From: Solibacillus silvestris
GTDB lineage: Bacteria; Bacillota; Bacilli; Bacillales_A; Planococcaceae
Length of the DNA: 45,000 nucleotides
Direction of reading: 5' to 3'
NCBI GenBank assembly: GCA_001586195.1
Contig: CP014609.1
Span: 3,720,001 to 3,765,000 of the forward strand
The notes under the pieces are model-generated. The model made no database searches. It was not told the origin of the DNA and saw only the letters and a list, made by a program, of their open reading frames with translations. The position numbers were made by a program, and so were the translations under genes. Positions 29,299 to 37,426 of the stretch are shown here, one piece after another (the stretch's first letter is position 1; each line of letters starts with the position of its first letter).

Positions 29299-30177
29299 CT
29301 AATCAACTTTACTAATAATTTCTGAATACAATACTTGAATGAATTTTTTTATGTTTACTTTTGCTTTACGTTGATCATTATTCTCTATTTGATTCATTAA
29401 ATAACGAATGTCCGTTAAATCAAAATAGCGGGGGGTATAGTATTCAAATTCAGAATTCGTGTAATCGACAATCCCTAAGTTCGCCAAGTTAATCATGGCA
29501 GCTAATATAGTCCGGCGTACACGTTGTTCAATTGCTTTACTCTCTTTTACAATTTCGTCCGGCGTATTTTTCGTCAGCATTGCAACACGTTCATATACTT
29601 CCTTTAATGGAGGAAGCGGTGCAATTTTATGCTTTTCGATTAATAGCTGTTCGATAATTTTAATAATATCTTCACTGCCAACTTCAGCAACAATTCCCAT
29701 ATCATTTAAGATGGACTGAATATGTTCTCGCGCCGTCTTTTTTGTATGTGTTACATCTGTAATATCAAAGTTTGTCAGGGACTGGCGAATAACTTGCAAA
29801 GAATTTCTTAATAAGTATTGCTCAGTTGTCCGTTTTAATACCATTTGTACTTCAACTTTATTGATAGGCTTATGAATGAAAAATTCAATACCTTTCGAAT
29901 AGCTTTCAGCGACCATTTCCTTATTCACAACTTGTGAAATCATAATAAACTGGCCCTTAAATCCATTTTGTTGAAGGCGTTCAATTGTTTCAATTCCATC
30001 CAACTTCGGCATGAGTAAATCGATTAAAACAAATTCCGGCTGCATCATTAAAATTTGGGGAATGGCATCCAGGCCGTTTTTTGCCTCCCCAATGACAGCT
30101 CCGAGTTCACAGTCATTAATAATATTACTTAGCATCATCCGGCTTGCCCGGTCATCATCTACTATAAAATAACGCAT
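29299..30177 (-). CDS. glnL: Response regulator of the GlnL (YcbB) type
   Basis: A 292-residue response regulator. The receiver domain (about 1-120) has the acidic pocket Asp7-Asp9, phospho-acceptor Asp53 (LIDLLMP) and Lys103 (IHKPI). The C-terminal half (about 145-290) is not a common OmpR/NarL helix-turn-helix but resembles the YcbB domain of GlnL (IQSILNDMGIVAEVGSEDI; TRRTILAAM-type helices VRRTILAAMINLANLGIVDY). GlnL activates glutamine-utilisation genes in B. subtilis. Its start codon overlaps the stop of the kinase gene by one base. The GlnL box downstream makes gltT its probable target. Confidence 0.85.
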   Translation of the reverse strand: MRYFIVDDDRASRMMLSNIINDCELGAVIGEAKNGLDAIPQILMMQPEFVLIDLLMPKLDGIETIERLQQNGFKGQFIMISQVVNKEMVAESYSKGIEFFIHKPINKVEVQMVLKRTTEQYLLRNSLQVIRQSLTNFDITDVTHTKKTAREHIQSILNDMGIVAEVGSEDIIKIIEQLLIEKHKIAPLPPLKEVYERVAMLTKNTPDEIVKESKAIEQRVRRTILAAMINLANLGIVDYTNSEFEYYTPRYFDLTDIRYLMNQIENNDQRKAKVNIKKFIQVLYSEIISKVD

Positions 30178-31439
30178 TAGTCATTCTCCTTTTGAATGTT
30201 TTCTGTAGGGATTTGCACAACAAAGCAAGTCGAGGTATCACTTGTTACGTGAATATTCCCTTCAAGATTTTCAACAATTGTTTTAGTATGGGAAAGACCA
30301 ATTCCTGTAGAACCTTGGCCCTGTTCATTAAACTTGGATGTATAGCCAGCATCAAAAATAATTGAAATGAGTGCCGGATCAATACCAACTCCATTATCTT
30401 CTACGATAAAGGAAGTCATATCCTGTTCAGCTACAACATTCAAAGTAATAAATCCGCTTTTTTCAATTGCCTCCACAGCGTTTGCCATTAGGTTATTTAA
30501 AATAGCAAATAGTGCAATGTGGTTTTTTGTTTGATAATCATCTGGACAAATAAGAGTAATGGAAATTGATTTATTTAAATAGGCGGCATAATTTTCATTA
30601 GCCTCAACAATAAAACTTAGTAACTCAGACAACAGAAAATTTGACGGGTAGTTTCTCTTTGTTATTTTAGAGAGTCCGGCATGAATCCGTTCATTATCTT
30701 TTTTTACTTCATGGATTTCCTGGGCAATATGTAAAGCTTCAGAAGCTAGCTGTTCTTCATTTGTTTTCAGTTTTTTGTAAAGCTGATAACTGTTTGCTGT
30801 AAGCTGTTCGATTTGGGTCATTGTTTTTTGAAGATACAATGCTTCTACATATAGTTCCGAATGAATCGTCATGAGCTGTTTTAGCTGTTTCTTCTGTTCT
30901 GACATTGTTATCATGCTGTAAATGCCGACAACAAAAAAGCTGCGTAACAATCCAACGAGGATGAACAGTAGAAAAGAAGTAAATGTTTCCTGATCAGAAA
31001 CAAGCAGAATATCCGTTAATACATGTTCGATCGTGTTGGAGAGTACTTCAAATGCTGTTGCTAATAAACCGAGCATAAGCGGCTGTTTTTTTAATTCGTC
31101 CAGTGGAATTAATTTAAAACATAGTGCAAAGACTGTATAAAAAGCTCCTGCCGGCAAATGTTCAACAATATGAGTAACGAAGCTTTGTCCATAAATAAAA
31201 ATATCCAGTAAAGACCGACCGACAATGACGATCAGTGCAGTCAATAAACCTGTAGATACAATCGGTAATGGACGAATCAGTAAAGCGAAAAAGAAAATAA
31301 TGCTCCCTAATCCGAAACGAAAAGGTCCTTCTTCAAACGGAATTATTTTAATTTCGCCACCAATGGCGGTCAATAAGCCGACAAGTAGCATAAATAAGAA
31401 AAGTTTCATTGTTTTAATATGTGGCTGAGTCGATTCCAA
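30177..31439 (-). CDS. glnK: Membrane sensor histidine kinase of the GlnK (YcbA) type
   Basis: About six hydrophobic segments (residues 15-195 from the chosen start) are followed by a coiled linker, a non-standard H-box (QEIHEVKKDNERI) and a HATPase domain with N box NNLMANAVEAI, G1 VEDNGVGIDP and G2 GSTGIGLSHTK. This layout fits the GlnK/CitA-like Spo0B-fold kinases. The start is uncertain: TTG at 31439 has aaagggcgg 10 nt upstream and gives 420 residues, close to B. subtilis GlnK, while the ATG at 31466 has no ribosome-binding site. It should sense an extracellular or membrane amino-acid signal and phosphorylate the adjacent GlnL-like regulator. Confidence 0.82.
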   Translation of the reverse strand: MESTQPHIKTMKLFLFMLLVGLLTAIGGEIKIIPFEEGPFRFGLGSIIFFFALLIRPLPIVSTGLLTALIVIVGRSLLDIFIYGQSFVTHIVEHLPAGAFYTVFALCFKLIPLDELKKQPLMLGLLATAFEVLSNTIEHVLTDILLVSDQETFTSFLLFILVGLLRSFFVVGIYSMITMSEQKKQLKQLMTIHSELYVEALYLQKTMTQIEQLTANSYQLYKKLKTNEEQLASEALHIAQEIHEVKKDNERIHAGLSKITKRNYPSNFLLSELLSFIVEANENYAAYLNKSISITLICPDDYQTKNHIALFAILNNLMANAVEAIEKSGFITLNVVAEQDMTSFIVEDNGVGIDPALISIIFDAGYTSKFNEQGQGSTGIGLSHTKTIVENLEGNIHVTSDTSTCFVVQIPTENIQKEND

Positions 31440-31479
31440 TTTTAATATACCGCCCTTTACATACATGACATAGTACTTA

Positions 31480-31509
31480 ATTGTACAAGAAAGTCGTCTA
31501 CAAATACAA
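31480..31509 (-). promoter_or_regulatory. Candidate promoter of glnK-glnL
   Basis: On the minus strand TTGTAT (31504-31509), 18 bp, TACAAT (31480-31485). It starts inside the U-tract of the upstream terminator. Confidence 0.5.
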
Positions 31510-31545
31510 AAAAGTACTATTTCCAATGAATTGAAATAGTACTTT
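31508..31545 (-). terminator. Strong minus-strand terminator-like hairpin ahead of glnK
   Basis: Perfect 13-bp stem aaagtactatttc / gaaatagtacttt with a nine-base loop; read on the minus strand it is followed by six T. It would stop transcripts coming from tRNA-Ser, or act as an attenuator of glnK. Confidence 0.75.
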
Positions 31546-31562
31546 AAAGTGAATTTTGCTAT

Positions 31563-31590
31563 AAAAAAAACCGCTTAACTAATGCAGCGG
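31563..31590 (-). terminator. Probable terminator of tRNA-Ser
   Basis: Short stem ccgct / agcgg; on the minus strand it is followed by eight T. Located 16 nt after the tRNA end. Confidence 0.65.
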
Positions 31591-31605
31591 ATGAAAGTTC
31601 AAAAA

Positions 31606-31698
31606 TGGAGGAGGTAGAGGGATTCGAACCCCCGCGCGGTGTTACCCGCCTGTCGGTTTTCAAGACCGATCCCTTCAGCCAGACTTGGGTATACCTCC
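31606..31698 (-). tRNA. tRNA-Ser (anticodon UGA)
   Basis: Read on the minus strand: acceptor GGAGGTA pairs with TACCTCC, the D-arm region is followed by an anticodon arm with loop CTTGAAA (anticodon TGA), a long type II variable arm, and the T-arm GGGTTCGAATCCC. The 3' CCA is encoded. The 93-nt length and variable arm are typical of tRNA-Ser. It may supply the tRNA sensed by the serS T-box together with other serine tRNAs. Confidence 0.97.
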
Positions 31699-31728
31699 AA
31701 AATATAAGATGTCTTTTCGACAAAGATT

Positions 31729-31757
31729 AATTTACCACGGAATGAGATTTGCGTCAA
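31729..31757 (-). promoter_or_regulatory. Promoter of tRNA-Ser
   Basis: On the minus strand TTGACG (31752-31757), exactly 17 bp, TAAATT (31729-31734), about 31 nt before the tRNA 5' end. Confidence 0.75.
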
Positions 31758-31795
31758 TAATTTTTTCGGGAAAATTATAAGCTGATTAAATAGAG

Positions 31796-31834
31796 AAAAC
31801 GAGATATCCAAATTTATAGAGGATGTCTCGTTTT
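31796..31834 (-). terminator. Terminator after the meta-cleavage hydrolase gene
   Basis: Stem aaaacgagatatcc / ggatgtctcgtttt (one G-T pair), 10 bp past the stop codon of the hydrolase gene. Confidence 0.8.
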
Positions 31835-31843
31835 ACTATTGAT

Positions 31844-32704
31844 TTATTTTTTTGAGGCATAAACTTTATTCGATGAATTTTTTAAAAAGCTTAAAATATT
31901 TTCAATGAATGGTTCTGTTTTTTCGATTTGAGTCCAGTGCCCACATTCATTAAATACATGTAGTTGTGCGTGAGGTAGTAATTGAATTAATCGATAGCTT
32001 GTTTCTTCGATTGGAATCACTTGGTCATTCAGGCCATGGAAAATTAATGTTTCAATTTCAATTTGCTTAATCTGCTCATCTTCTAAAGCCATTTCATCTA
32101 ACATTTTCTGACGTGGTTCCGGGAACATTGCCGAGAACGCATCTCTTACATCAGGGCGCATGCTCGCTTCATAGCGCATGCGAACAAGTTCCTCATTATT
32201 TGCAGCTGCTTGATCGTACGAGAACAATTTAATAAGCTCTTTCATTGTTTCTAAACTTGGTTCATAGCCCCACACACGGTCTAGACCATCAGAAATTGGA
32301 TGCTTTGTGCCAACACTACCCATTAAGATTAATTTTTTTACTAAATCTGGTCTGCGATATGCGATATGAAGAGACAATGCACCACCAAATGAATTACCAA
32401 CTAAATAAACGGGTTCATCAGCAACCTTTTCAATAAAGCCAATTAAGTGCTCCACCCATAGCTCAATATTGTAATTCTGGTCTGCTAATTTATCTGTTTC
32501 ACCAAAGCCGATAACATCCGGCGCTAAAACTCTATACGATTCACTAAGACGTGGGATAACTAAACGCCAGTTTGCAAGTGCAGACACACCAGGTCCTGAT
32601 CCATGTATTAAAATGATTGTTTCACTTCCAGTACCTTCTTCATGATAGTGTGTGTTAACACCATTGATATTTAAATAGTTTGAACTAATGTTCAATTCAG
32701 CCAC
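31844..32704 (-). CDS. xylF: 2-Hydroxymuconate-semialdehyde hydrolase (DmpD/XylF type)
   Basis: Alpha/beta hydrolase that cleaves the C-C bond of the meta ring-fission product to 2-hydroxypenta-2,4-dienoate and a short acid. The 286-residue protein has the oxyanion segment HGSGPGVSALANWR (34-47), nucleophile Ser105 (VGNSFGG), Asp227 (GLNDQVIP) and His256 (CGHWTQIE). Segments such as DGLDRVWGYEPS, RYEASMRPD and CGHWTQIE match DmpD/XylF from memory much better than BphD or HsaD, pointing to monocyclic catechol products. It is the last gene of the minus-strand arm, 75 bp after the dioxygenase, with its own ribosome-binding site. Confidence 0.92.
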   Translation of the reverse strand: MAELNISSNYLNINGVNTHYHEEGTGSETIILIHGSGPGVSALANWRLVIPRLSESYRVLAPDVIGFGETDKLADQNYNIELWVEHLIGFIEKVADEPVYLVGNSFGGALSLHIAYRRPDLVKKLILMGSVGTKHPISDGLDRVWGYEPSLETMKELIKLFSYDQAAANNEELVRMRYEASMRPDVRDAFSAMFPEPRQKMLDEMALEDEQIKQIEIETLIFHGLNDQVIPIEETSYRLIQLLPHAQLHVFNECGHWTQIEKTEPFIENILSFLKNSSNKVYASKK

Positions 32705-32779
32705 TCCTTTTTTGTTAATTGTATTGAGAATTAATTAGAAAGAATAAAACAAGTTCCATCTTTCTAATAAGTTATATTT

Positions 32780-33754
32780 CTAAGGTTTAACAAGTTCTCC
32801 AGATTTAATAGGAGTACCATATTGGAAGAATTCCTGCGGTAAGGTAGAACCATGCCAAATAATAGATTTTTCTAAATCTTTACCTTTCCATTCCACAGTT
32901 CTCCAAGAAGGATCAAAAATTTGATAGCCTGGGTCACCGAATAATTCTACACGGTTTCCACCTGGTTCCATTACATACAAGAATGCAGCTTGAGTTACGC
33001 CATGCTTACCTGGACCGGCTTCAATATTATAGCCAGCTTCAATTAATAGGTCTGCAACATCTGATAAATGCTGAGGGAATCCGTACCAATAGCAAATATG
33101 GTGCAGGCGACCTGATTCACCTAATGCATCGCCCATAATTGCAATGTCATGTACTAAATTACTTACACTTAACCATGCAGCTATGGAAGAATCGTCGTCC
33201 GCTACAATGCGTTCACGTAAGTTAAAACCAAGCACCTCTTTTAAGAACTCAACGTTTTTGTCAGTATCGCTTGCTAATAAGTTGATATGGTCTAAGCGAC
33301 GAACCGGCACACCGCGATTTGGACGTTTTTGCGGGCGATTTAATAATGGTGTTTTTTGGTCTTCAGGGGCTTCATAATACTCAACATCCCATAGAAGCTC
33401 AATTTTATGACCGTCTGGAGTTGTAAATTGGTATGCACGACCGTGACCAACATCTCCTTCAATCCAACCAATCCCATATCCAGTTTTTTCGATTTCAGCT
33501 ACACGGCGCTCTAATGCTTGAGCAGAAGTAGCTCTTAAAGCAATATGACCTAAACCAGCTTCATCATTTTCTGTAATGATTAACGTGTTATGGTAATGAT
33601 CCTCGTAAGCACGCATATAAACTGAGTTACCTCGACGACCTACTTCATCCATACCAAGAATATTTTTGAAGAATTCTACTGATTCCTCTAATTTAGGGCT
33701 GTAAATTTCAAAGTGTGCAAGTTGTGCAACGTCAAACATAGGCTCTTTTGTCAT
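32780..33754 (-). CDS. Extradiol ring-cleavage dioxygenase (catechol 2,3-dioxygenase family)
   Basis: Two-domain vicinal-oxygen-chelate enzyme of 324 residues that opens a catechol next to its hydroxyls with O2. The metal ligands in the C-terminal domain are His156 (LDHINLL), His218 or His219 (RLHHICYW) and Glu270 (NRVELFGD), with spacing like XylE; the residues ahead of Glu270 are EPGGNRV. The N-terminal domain (about 1-130) is the degenerate repeat. The start at 33754 has ggagg 8 nt upstream; a GTG at 33769 lies inside that site. It sits between hydroxylase (60 bp) and hydrolase genes. Fe(II) is usual, though Mn(II) enzymes exist in this family. Confidence 0.93.
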   Translation of the reverse strand: MTKEPMFDVAQLAHFEIYSPKLEESVEFFKNILGMDEVGRRGNSVYMRAYEDHYHNTLIITENDEAGLGHIALRATSAQALERRVAEIEKTGYGIGWIEGDVGHGRAYQFTTPDGHKIELLWDVEYYEAPEDQKTPLLNRPQKRPNRGVPVRRLDHINLLASDTDKNVEFLKEVLGFNLRERIVADDDSSIAAWLSVSNLVHDIAIMGDALGESGRLHHICYWYGFPQHLSDVADLLIEAGYNIEAGPGKHGVTQAAFLYVMEPGGNRVELFGDPGYQIFDPSWRTVEWKGKDLEKSIIWHGSTLPQEFFQYGTPIKSGELVKP

Positions 33755-33814
33755 ATTAAATTCCTCCACTTTTCATAAGTTTATTTTTTTATAGTAAAAT
33801 TCATAGTTTTGAAT

Positions 33815-35020
33815 TTACCAAGTCGGATGTCCTTTGAATCCAAGAATTGCGCTTCCGTATCCGGCCATTGCATCTTCGTATTGATGTGTTGGGTGAGCAG
33901 CAACGGTAAGAATATCTCGAACAAATCTTTCTGTTCCATCACTCTTGTAGACTGAGTTACCACCAAGCGTGATTAAAATACGAGTGGCCATTTCTGCAGA
34001 AGTTTTTGCAATATAGCCGCGAATTGCAAATAACTGTTCGCGTTCTTCCTCATCTAAAACGCGGATGCCCTCATTCTGGTAACGGTGTAAGCGATCTGCA
34101 TAATCTTTTGCTAAAGCTTTTAAAGCAGTTAGTTGTATATTTAATTCTGCAAGTGTCCGCTGTGCCGTACCTGCATTTTTTTCATTTGTATTATTGTTGA
34201 AAATACGAACACGATGTTCTGTTTTTTCTTTAAAGTTTCGTATTAAGCGTTCCACACCACCAATTGCTACATGTGAGAAACCAGCTAAGAAGAATGCAAG
34301 ATAGGGAACATTGAAAATTTGGTAATCCGGTTCGTAATTACCGTCCGGTGCAGTTGCCCCATTCACTACTCGAGTTACCGGAAAAACATAATTTGCTGGA
34401 ACGTAGACATTATCTAACTTTACAGCGTTGCTACCTGTTCCCCGTAAACCTAGGGAATCCCAGTTTTCAACAATTTCAAAATCTTTTTTATGGACAATAA
34501 ACAGGCCAAATTCTGGTTCTGTCCCATCGTGCAATTGATGAATAGCGCCTAGTGCAACCCAGTCGCAGTAAGGAATGCCACTGCAGAAGTTCCATGTTCC
34601 TGATATACGATATCCTTCACCATCATTTACGACCTTACCAATCGGAGCAAATACATCGGCCATTAATTCCCCAGTTCCGAATAGCTCTTCCCGACCTTGT
34701 TTGTCTAAAAAAGCTGGCCAAGTTTCATGAATAATAGCAAAGTATGTTAACCATGCTGCTGAAACATTATAGTTCGCTACAGTTCGGATAATATCCCCAA
34801 ATGTATAGTAGTCTAAATCTTGCCCACCATATGCTTTTGGTCTAAGTAACTTGTGGAAGCCGGCTTCTTTTACCTTTTCCATGACTTCATCCGGTAATTT
34901 TCTATCAAAATCAGTTTGATCTGCATATTTCTCTGCTAACTCACCTACTTCTTTTGCCTTTTGGAGTAGTTCTTCACGATTCAATGTCTTTTCAAGAAGT
35001 GCCAAAGAATTAATTGTCAT
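33815..35020 (-). CDS. Flavin-dependent phenol-type hydroxylase, oxygenase component (acyl-CoA dehydrogenase fold)
   Basis: A 401-residue group D flavoprotein monooxygenase of the HsaA / HpaH(C2) type. It uses reduced flavin delivered by a separate reductase to hydroxylate a phenol to a catechol. Seen are the N-terminal helices, the barrel segment ISGTWNFCSGIPYCDWVALG (about 139-158), SLGLRGTGSNAV and the C-terminal HPTHQYEDAMAGYG near the active site. The catalytic Glu of true acyl-CoA dehydrogenases is not evident. The ATG has aaaaaggagga upstream. First gene of the minus arm; a cre site lies 21 bp upstream. The reductase is probably the product of 39434-39904. Exact phenol substrate unknown. 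Confidence 0.87.
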   Translation of the reverse strand: MTINSLALLEKTLNREELLQKAKEVGELAEKYADQTDFDRKLPDEVMEKVKEAGFHKLLRPKAYGGQDLDYYTFGDIIRTVANYNVSAAWLTYFAIIHETWPAFLDKQGREELFGTGELMADVFAPIGKVVNDGEGYRISGTWNFCSGIPYCDWVALGAIHQLHDGTEPEFGLFIVHKKDFEIVENWDSLGLRGTGSNAVKLDNVYVPANYVFPVTRVVNGATAPDGNYEPDYQIFNVPYLAFFLAGFSHVAIGGVERLIRNFKEKTEHRVRIFNNNTNEKNAGTAQRTLAELNIQLTALKALAKDYADRLHRYQNEGIRVLDEEEREQLFAIRGYIAKTSAEMATRILITLGGNSVYKSDGTERFVRDILTVAAHPTHQYEDAMAGYGSAILGFKGHPTW

Positions 35021-35040
35021 ATAAATCCTCCTTTTTAATT

Positions 35041-35054
35041 TGTAAGCGTTATCA
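35041..35054. promoter_or_regulatory. CcpA cre site ahead of the hydroxylase operon
   Basis: TGTAAGCGTTATCA fits the cre consensus TGWAANCGNTNWCA at every position. It lies between the candidate promoter (TATAAT on the minus strand, 35083-35088) and the hydroxylase start, a position that gives repression. Confidence 0.8.
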
Positions 35055-35082
35055 CAGCATCTTGTCGTACTGGTTATCTATT

Positions 35083-35111
35083 ATTATAATTATCTGAATT
35101 TATTGAGATAG
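35083..35111 (-). promoter_or_regulatory. Candidate activator-dependent promoter of the hydroxylase operon
   Basis: A perfect minus-strand TATAAT (35083-35088) has a poor -35 (ctatct, 35106-35111) at 17 bp, as expected for an activated promoter. An 11-bp sequence, TTAAATAGCTA on the minus strand (35109-35119), overlaps this -35 and recurs at 37204-37214 ahead of the regulator gene. The remaining gap up to 35240 is A/T-rich with a palindrome aaaaatgcattttt (35127-35140) and no gene. Confidence 0.45.
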
Positions 35112-35246
35112 CTATTTAAAATACGGAAAAATGCATTTTTTTAGAATATTTAGACTAAATGCGTTTTATTGGGGTTGGGGGAATGAGTAATAATAGTTAT
35201 TTAACGCTCTATTCATGCTGCTAATATTCTTTACTGATTTTTAAAA

Positions 35247-35286
35247 AAAGCCTTAGAAAGTAAAAAATGCTACTTTCTAAGGCTTT
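35247..35286 (-). terminator. Terminator of the regulator gene
   Basis: Perfect 16-bp stem aaagccttagaaagta / tactttctaaggcttt; read on the minus strand it ends in seven T. Confidence 0.9.
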
Positions 35287-35317
35287 AAGAACTTTTAAAT
35301 TCATGGTAAGGGGGACT

Positions 35318-37144
35318 TTAAAATATAATTTGGTTTTTAACTTTTAATACTTTTAATGCCATATAGACAGAGAAAAGGCGCTTTGTATCATCTAAGCCAA
35401 TATTTAAAATTTCGCTGATTTTAGATAAGCGGTACCTTAAACCACTAATAGACATGGAAAGAGCTTTCGCGGTTTTATTGATATTAATGCCATTCTCAAT
35501 ATAGGTATAAATCGTTTTTGTTAAATCGTAATCTTTGTCTATCTCCAATAATTTACCTAATTGTTGCATTACAAAGCGATCGATTAGAACCTCGTCTTTA
35601 ATTTGGAAAAGTACGCCTTCAATTTCCAGATCTTCATAGAAACAAATATGCTTTTCTGGGTTTTTTGCCTTTAACGCTGCCAATGTCTCGTTGTATAAAA
35701 TATTGATTTGGCTCAAATCTTCTATAACCGTACTTGCTCCTATATAAAATTCGTAACTTTTAAAACGACGTAAGCAGTATTTTAATAACTGGTTTATAAA
35801 TGTGTGGGGCACTGTATTTAATCTTTTAAATGTTGGATATTCAATTAAGATAATGAGTTTATCGGTCTTTTGCGAGACAAGGGCATTAATATTTCTTTCA
35901 TTTAAAAATAGGATAATTTGTCTGATCAACTCTTCGTTTACTTCTATTTCATCACTAATATTAGAATGATTTAATGTTCTTTCTAATGTAAGCAACCAAT
36001 ACGATTCAGTAGGCGGAAAATTGAGGTAATGAGCAATTTTATAAATTTCATCTTGCTCTAATTTACCATCCAATACATCGCTTAAAAAACTTCGCTTTAT
36101 ATTCTGTTCCGTACCAATTTTAATATTTTCATTTAGTAAAATGACAGATGCTGTTAAAGCAGTTTTGTCGATAATCATGTATTCTAATTCCGTTGGTTTT
36201 TTCCCCGTCTGATATATAAATGAACAATAACCTTTAATTTGCTCTTCAAAATAAATAGGGGTTCTAAGTATTCCTAGTTCAGGTGTAATAGTTATAAATT
36301 CAGTAGTATCAATATCAATTTTTTCCAACTCAAAATCGATCATGACATCTGCTGATTTTATAATCACTTCATTCGTCTCGTTTTCAATGAATATTGGTAA
36401 ACCGGTTGATTCATTTAATAGATTGACGATTTTTTGGAGCCCTTGCTTTGATAAAAGTGCATGGGTTAATTTTCGTTGAACTTCATTTGCTTGTTTTAAA
36501 TAATCACGCTCTATTTTCAGTTTTGCTGTTATTTCGTCTAGCTCTTGAATTATGCTAGTTGACTGGTAATAACTGTATTCGTGTTCTTGATGACCCCATT
36601 CTTCGAGAGGCATGCAAATTACTTTACATTGCTCATACCCCATTGCACGACACTCCACCTCTTTTACAAGAATGGTCTTTTCTAATACCGTGGATAAATA
36701 GCCACTTGCATAACCACATAGTGTATGGCAAATTGGACGATCACTTAAGTTCCCATCTGCCAAAAACTCATCGGCCTCAAAAGAATTCTCCCAAATAACG
36801 TCTATTTTTTTTAAATAATTCTTCTCATCATAATGAATGTCAGATACGCTTACTCGATCAACATAGCCGTGCAACATATGAAATTTTGTACCGCCTAAAA
36901 TCAATTCCAGCTCATCCTCGTAGTGGTATAACTTTGCTTTTCTAGCATCGCTAACACCACAATGCCAACCATATCGAACAAAAACGCCTTTCGAGCGATC
37001 TTCTCCTATAATTGACAGTAGTTCTTTTTTTAATGCTGTTCTTGCAGTAGTTGGAATTGTTATCATTCGATCATAAAATGCTGTTAAAGCCTCATCTTTA
37101 GGTAAATGAAATACGTCATTTAAATTTTTTTGCTTTAAATTCAT
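35318..37144 (-). CDS. Aromatic-sensing regulator: XylR_N/V4R phenol sensor joined to PucR-type HTH
   Basis: A 608-residue regulator. Residues about 10-185 form the XylR_N plus V4R sensor known from DmpR, XylR and MopR. All four zinc ligands of MopR have counterparts: Cys139 (RPICHTLCGYASGY), Glu162 and Cys165 (KEVEC), Cys173. Trp118 lines up with the phenol-binding Trp134 of MopR and His89 is near its His106. A coiled linker (about 195-228) and a CdaR/PucR-like middle region follow. The C terminus (about 543-604) is a PucR HTH: NINKTAKALSMSISGLRYRL. No AAA+ sigma-54 domain is present. It lies between the two catabolic arms, has its own terminator, and probably activates both. Confidence 0.88.
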   Translation of the reverse strand: MNLKQKNLNDVFHLPKDEALTAFYDRMITIPTTARTALKKELLSIIGEDRSKGVFVRYGWHCGVSDARKAKLYHYEDELELILGGTKFHMLHGYVDRVSVSDIHYDEKNYLKKIDVIWENSFEADEFLADGNLSDRPICHTLCGYASGYLSTVLEKTILVKEVECRAMGYEQCKVICMPLEEWGHQEHEYSYYQSTSIIQELDEITAKLKIERDYLKQANEVQRKLTHALLSKQGLQKIVNLLNESTGLPIFIENETNEVIIKSADVMIDFELEKIDIDTTEFITITPELGILRTPIYFEEQIKGYCSFIYQTGKKPTELEYMIIDKTALTASVILLNENIKIGTEQNIKRSFLSDVLDGKLEQDEIYKIAHYLNFPPTESYWLLTLERTLNHSNISDEIEVNEELIRQIILFLNERNINALVSQKTDKLIILIEYPTFKRLNTVPHTFINQLLKYCLRRFKSYEFYIGASTVIEDLSQINILYNETLAALKAKNPEKHICFYEDLEIEGVLFQIKDEVLIDRFVMQQLGKLLEIDKDYDLTKTIYTYIENGININKTAKALSMSISGLRYRLSKISEILNIGLDDTKRLFSVYMALKVLKVKNQIIF

Positions 37145-37203
37145 AATGATCCCCCTGGCTTAATTAAGTTTTTTAAACGATTTACGCTAAAAAAATTCAG
37201 AAT

Positions 37204-37214
37204 TAGCTATTTAA
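37204..37214 (-). promoter_or_regulatory. Repeat of the 11-bp motif ahead of the regulator gene
   Basis: TTAAATAGCTA on the minus strand, 60 bp upstream of the regulator start, identical to the copy at the hydroxylase promoter. Possible autoregulatory site. A/T-rich, so chance cannot be excluded. Confidence 0.3.
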
Positions 37215-37325
37215 TGTGTGAATATTCTTTCTTTTCACTATGCTATCATTTATTTGTGAAGTTCTAAACGTTGAGTTTTTTGGACCTAGGGGATTTATGT
37301 ATTGAAAGTTTTAACCTGTAAAGTG

Positions 37326-37354
37326 TGGAAACTAATTTTCCAGAATTGTTTCCA
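37326..37354 (+). promoter_or_regulatory. Candidate activator site: three TGGAAA half-sites
   Basis: tggaaac (37326-37332), tttccag (37337-37343) and gtttcca (37348-37354) repeat the half-site TGGAAA(C) once forward and twice inverted at about one helical turn. They lie directly upstream of the candidate promoter at 37365. The rest of the 338-bp gap between the regulator and acetaldehyde dehydrogenase genes holds no other gene. Confidence 0.5.
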
Positions 37355-37364
37355 TTTCAAATTT

Positions 37365-37394
37365 TTGAATATTTAAAATAATATCATCTATTAA
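37365..37394 (+). promoter_or_regulatory. Candidate promoter of the plus-strand meta-pathway arm
   Basis: TTGAAT (37365-37370), 18 bp, TATTAA (37389-37394). Confidence 0.4.
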
Positions 37395-37426
37395 AAGACA
37401 GGTAAATGCTACTTTCAACTTAAATT

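Noticed and set aside
31599-31811. 70-codon open frame on the minus strand over tRNA-Ser
   Set aside because: The sequence is a canonical tRNA with promoter and terminator; the frame runs through it by chance.
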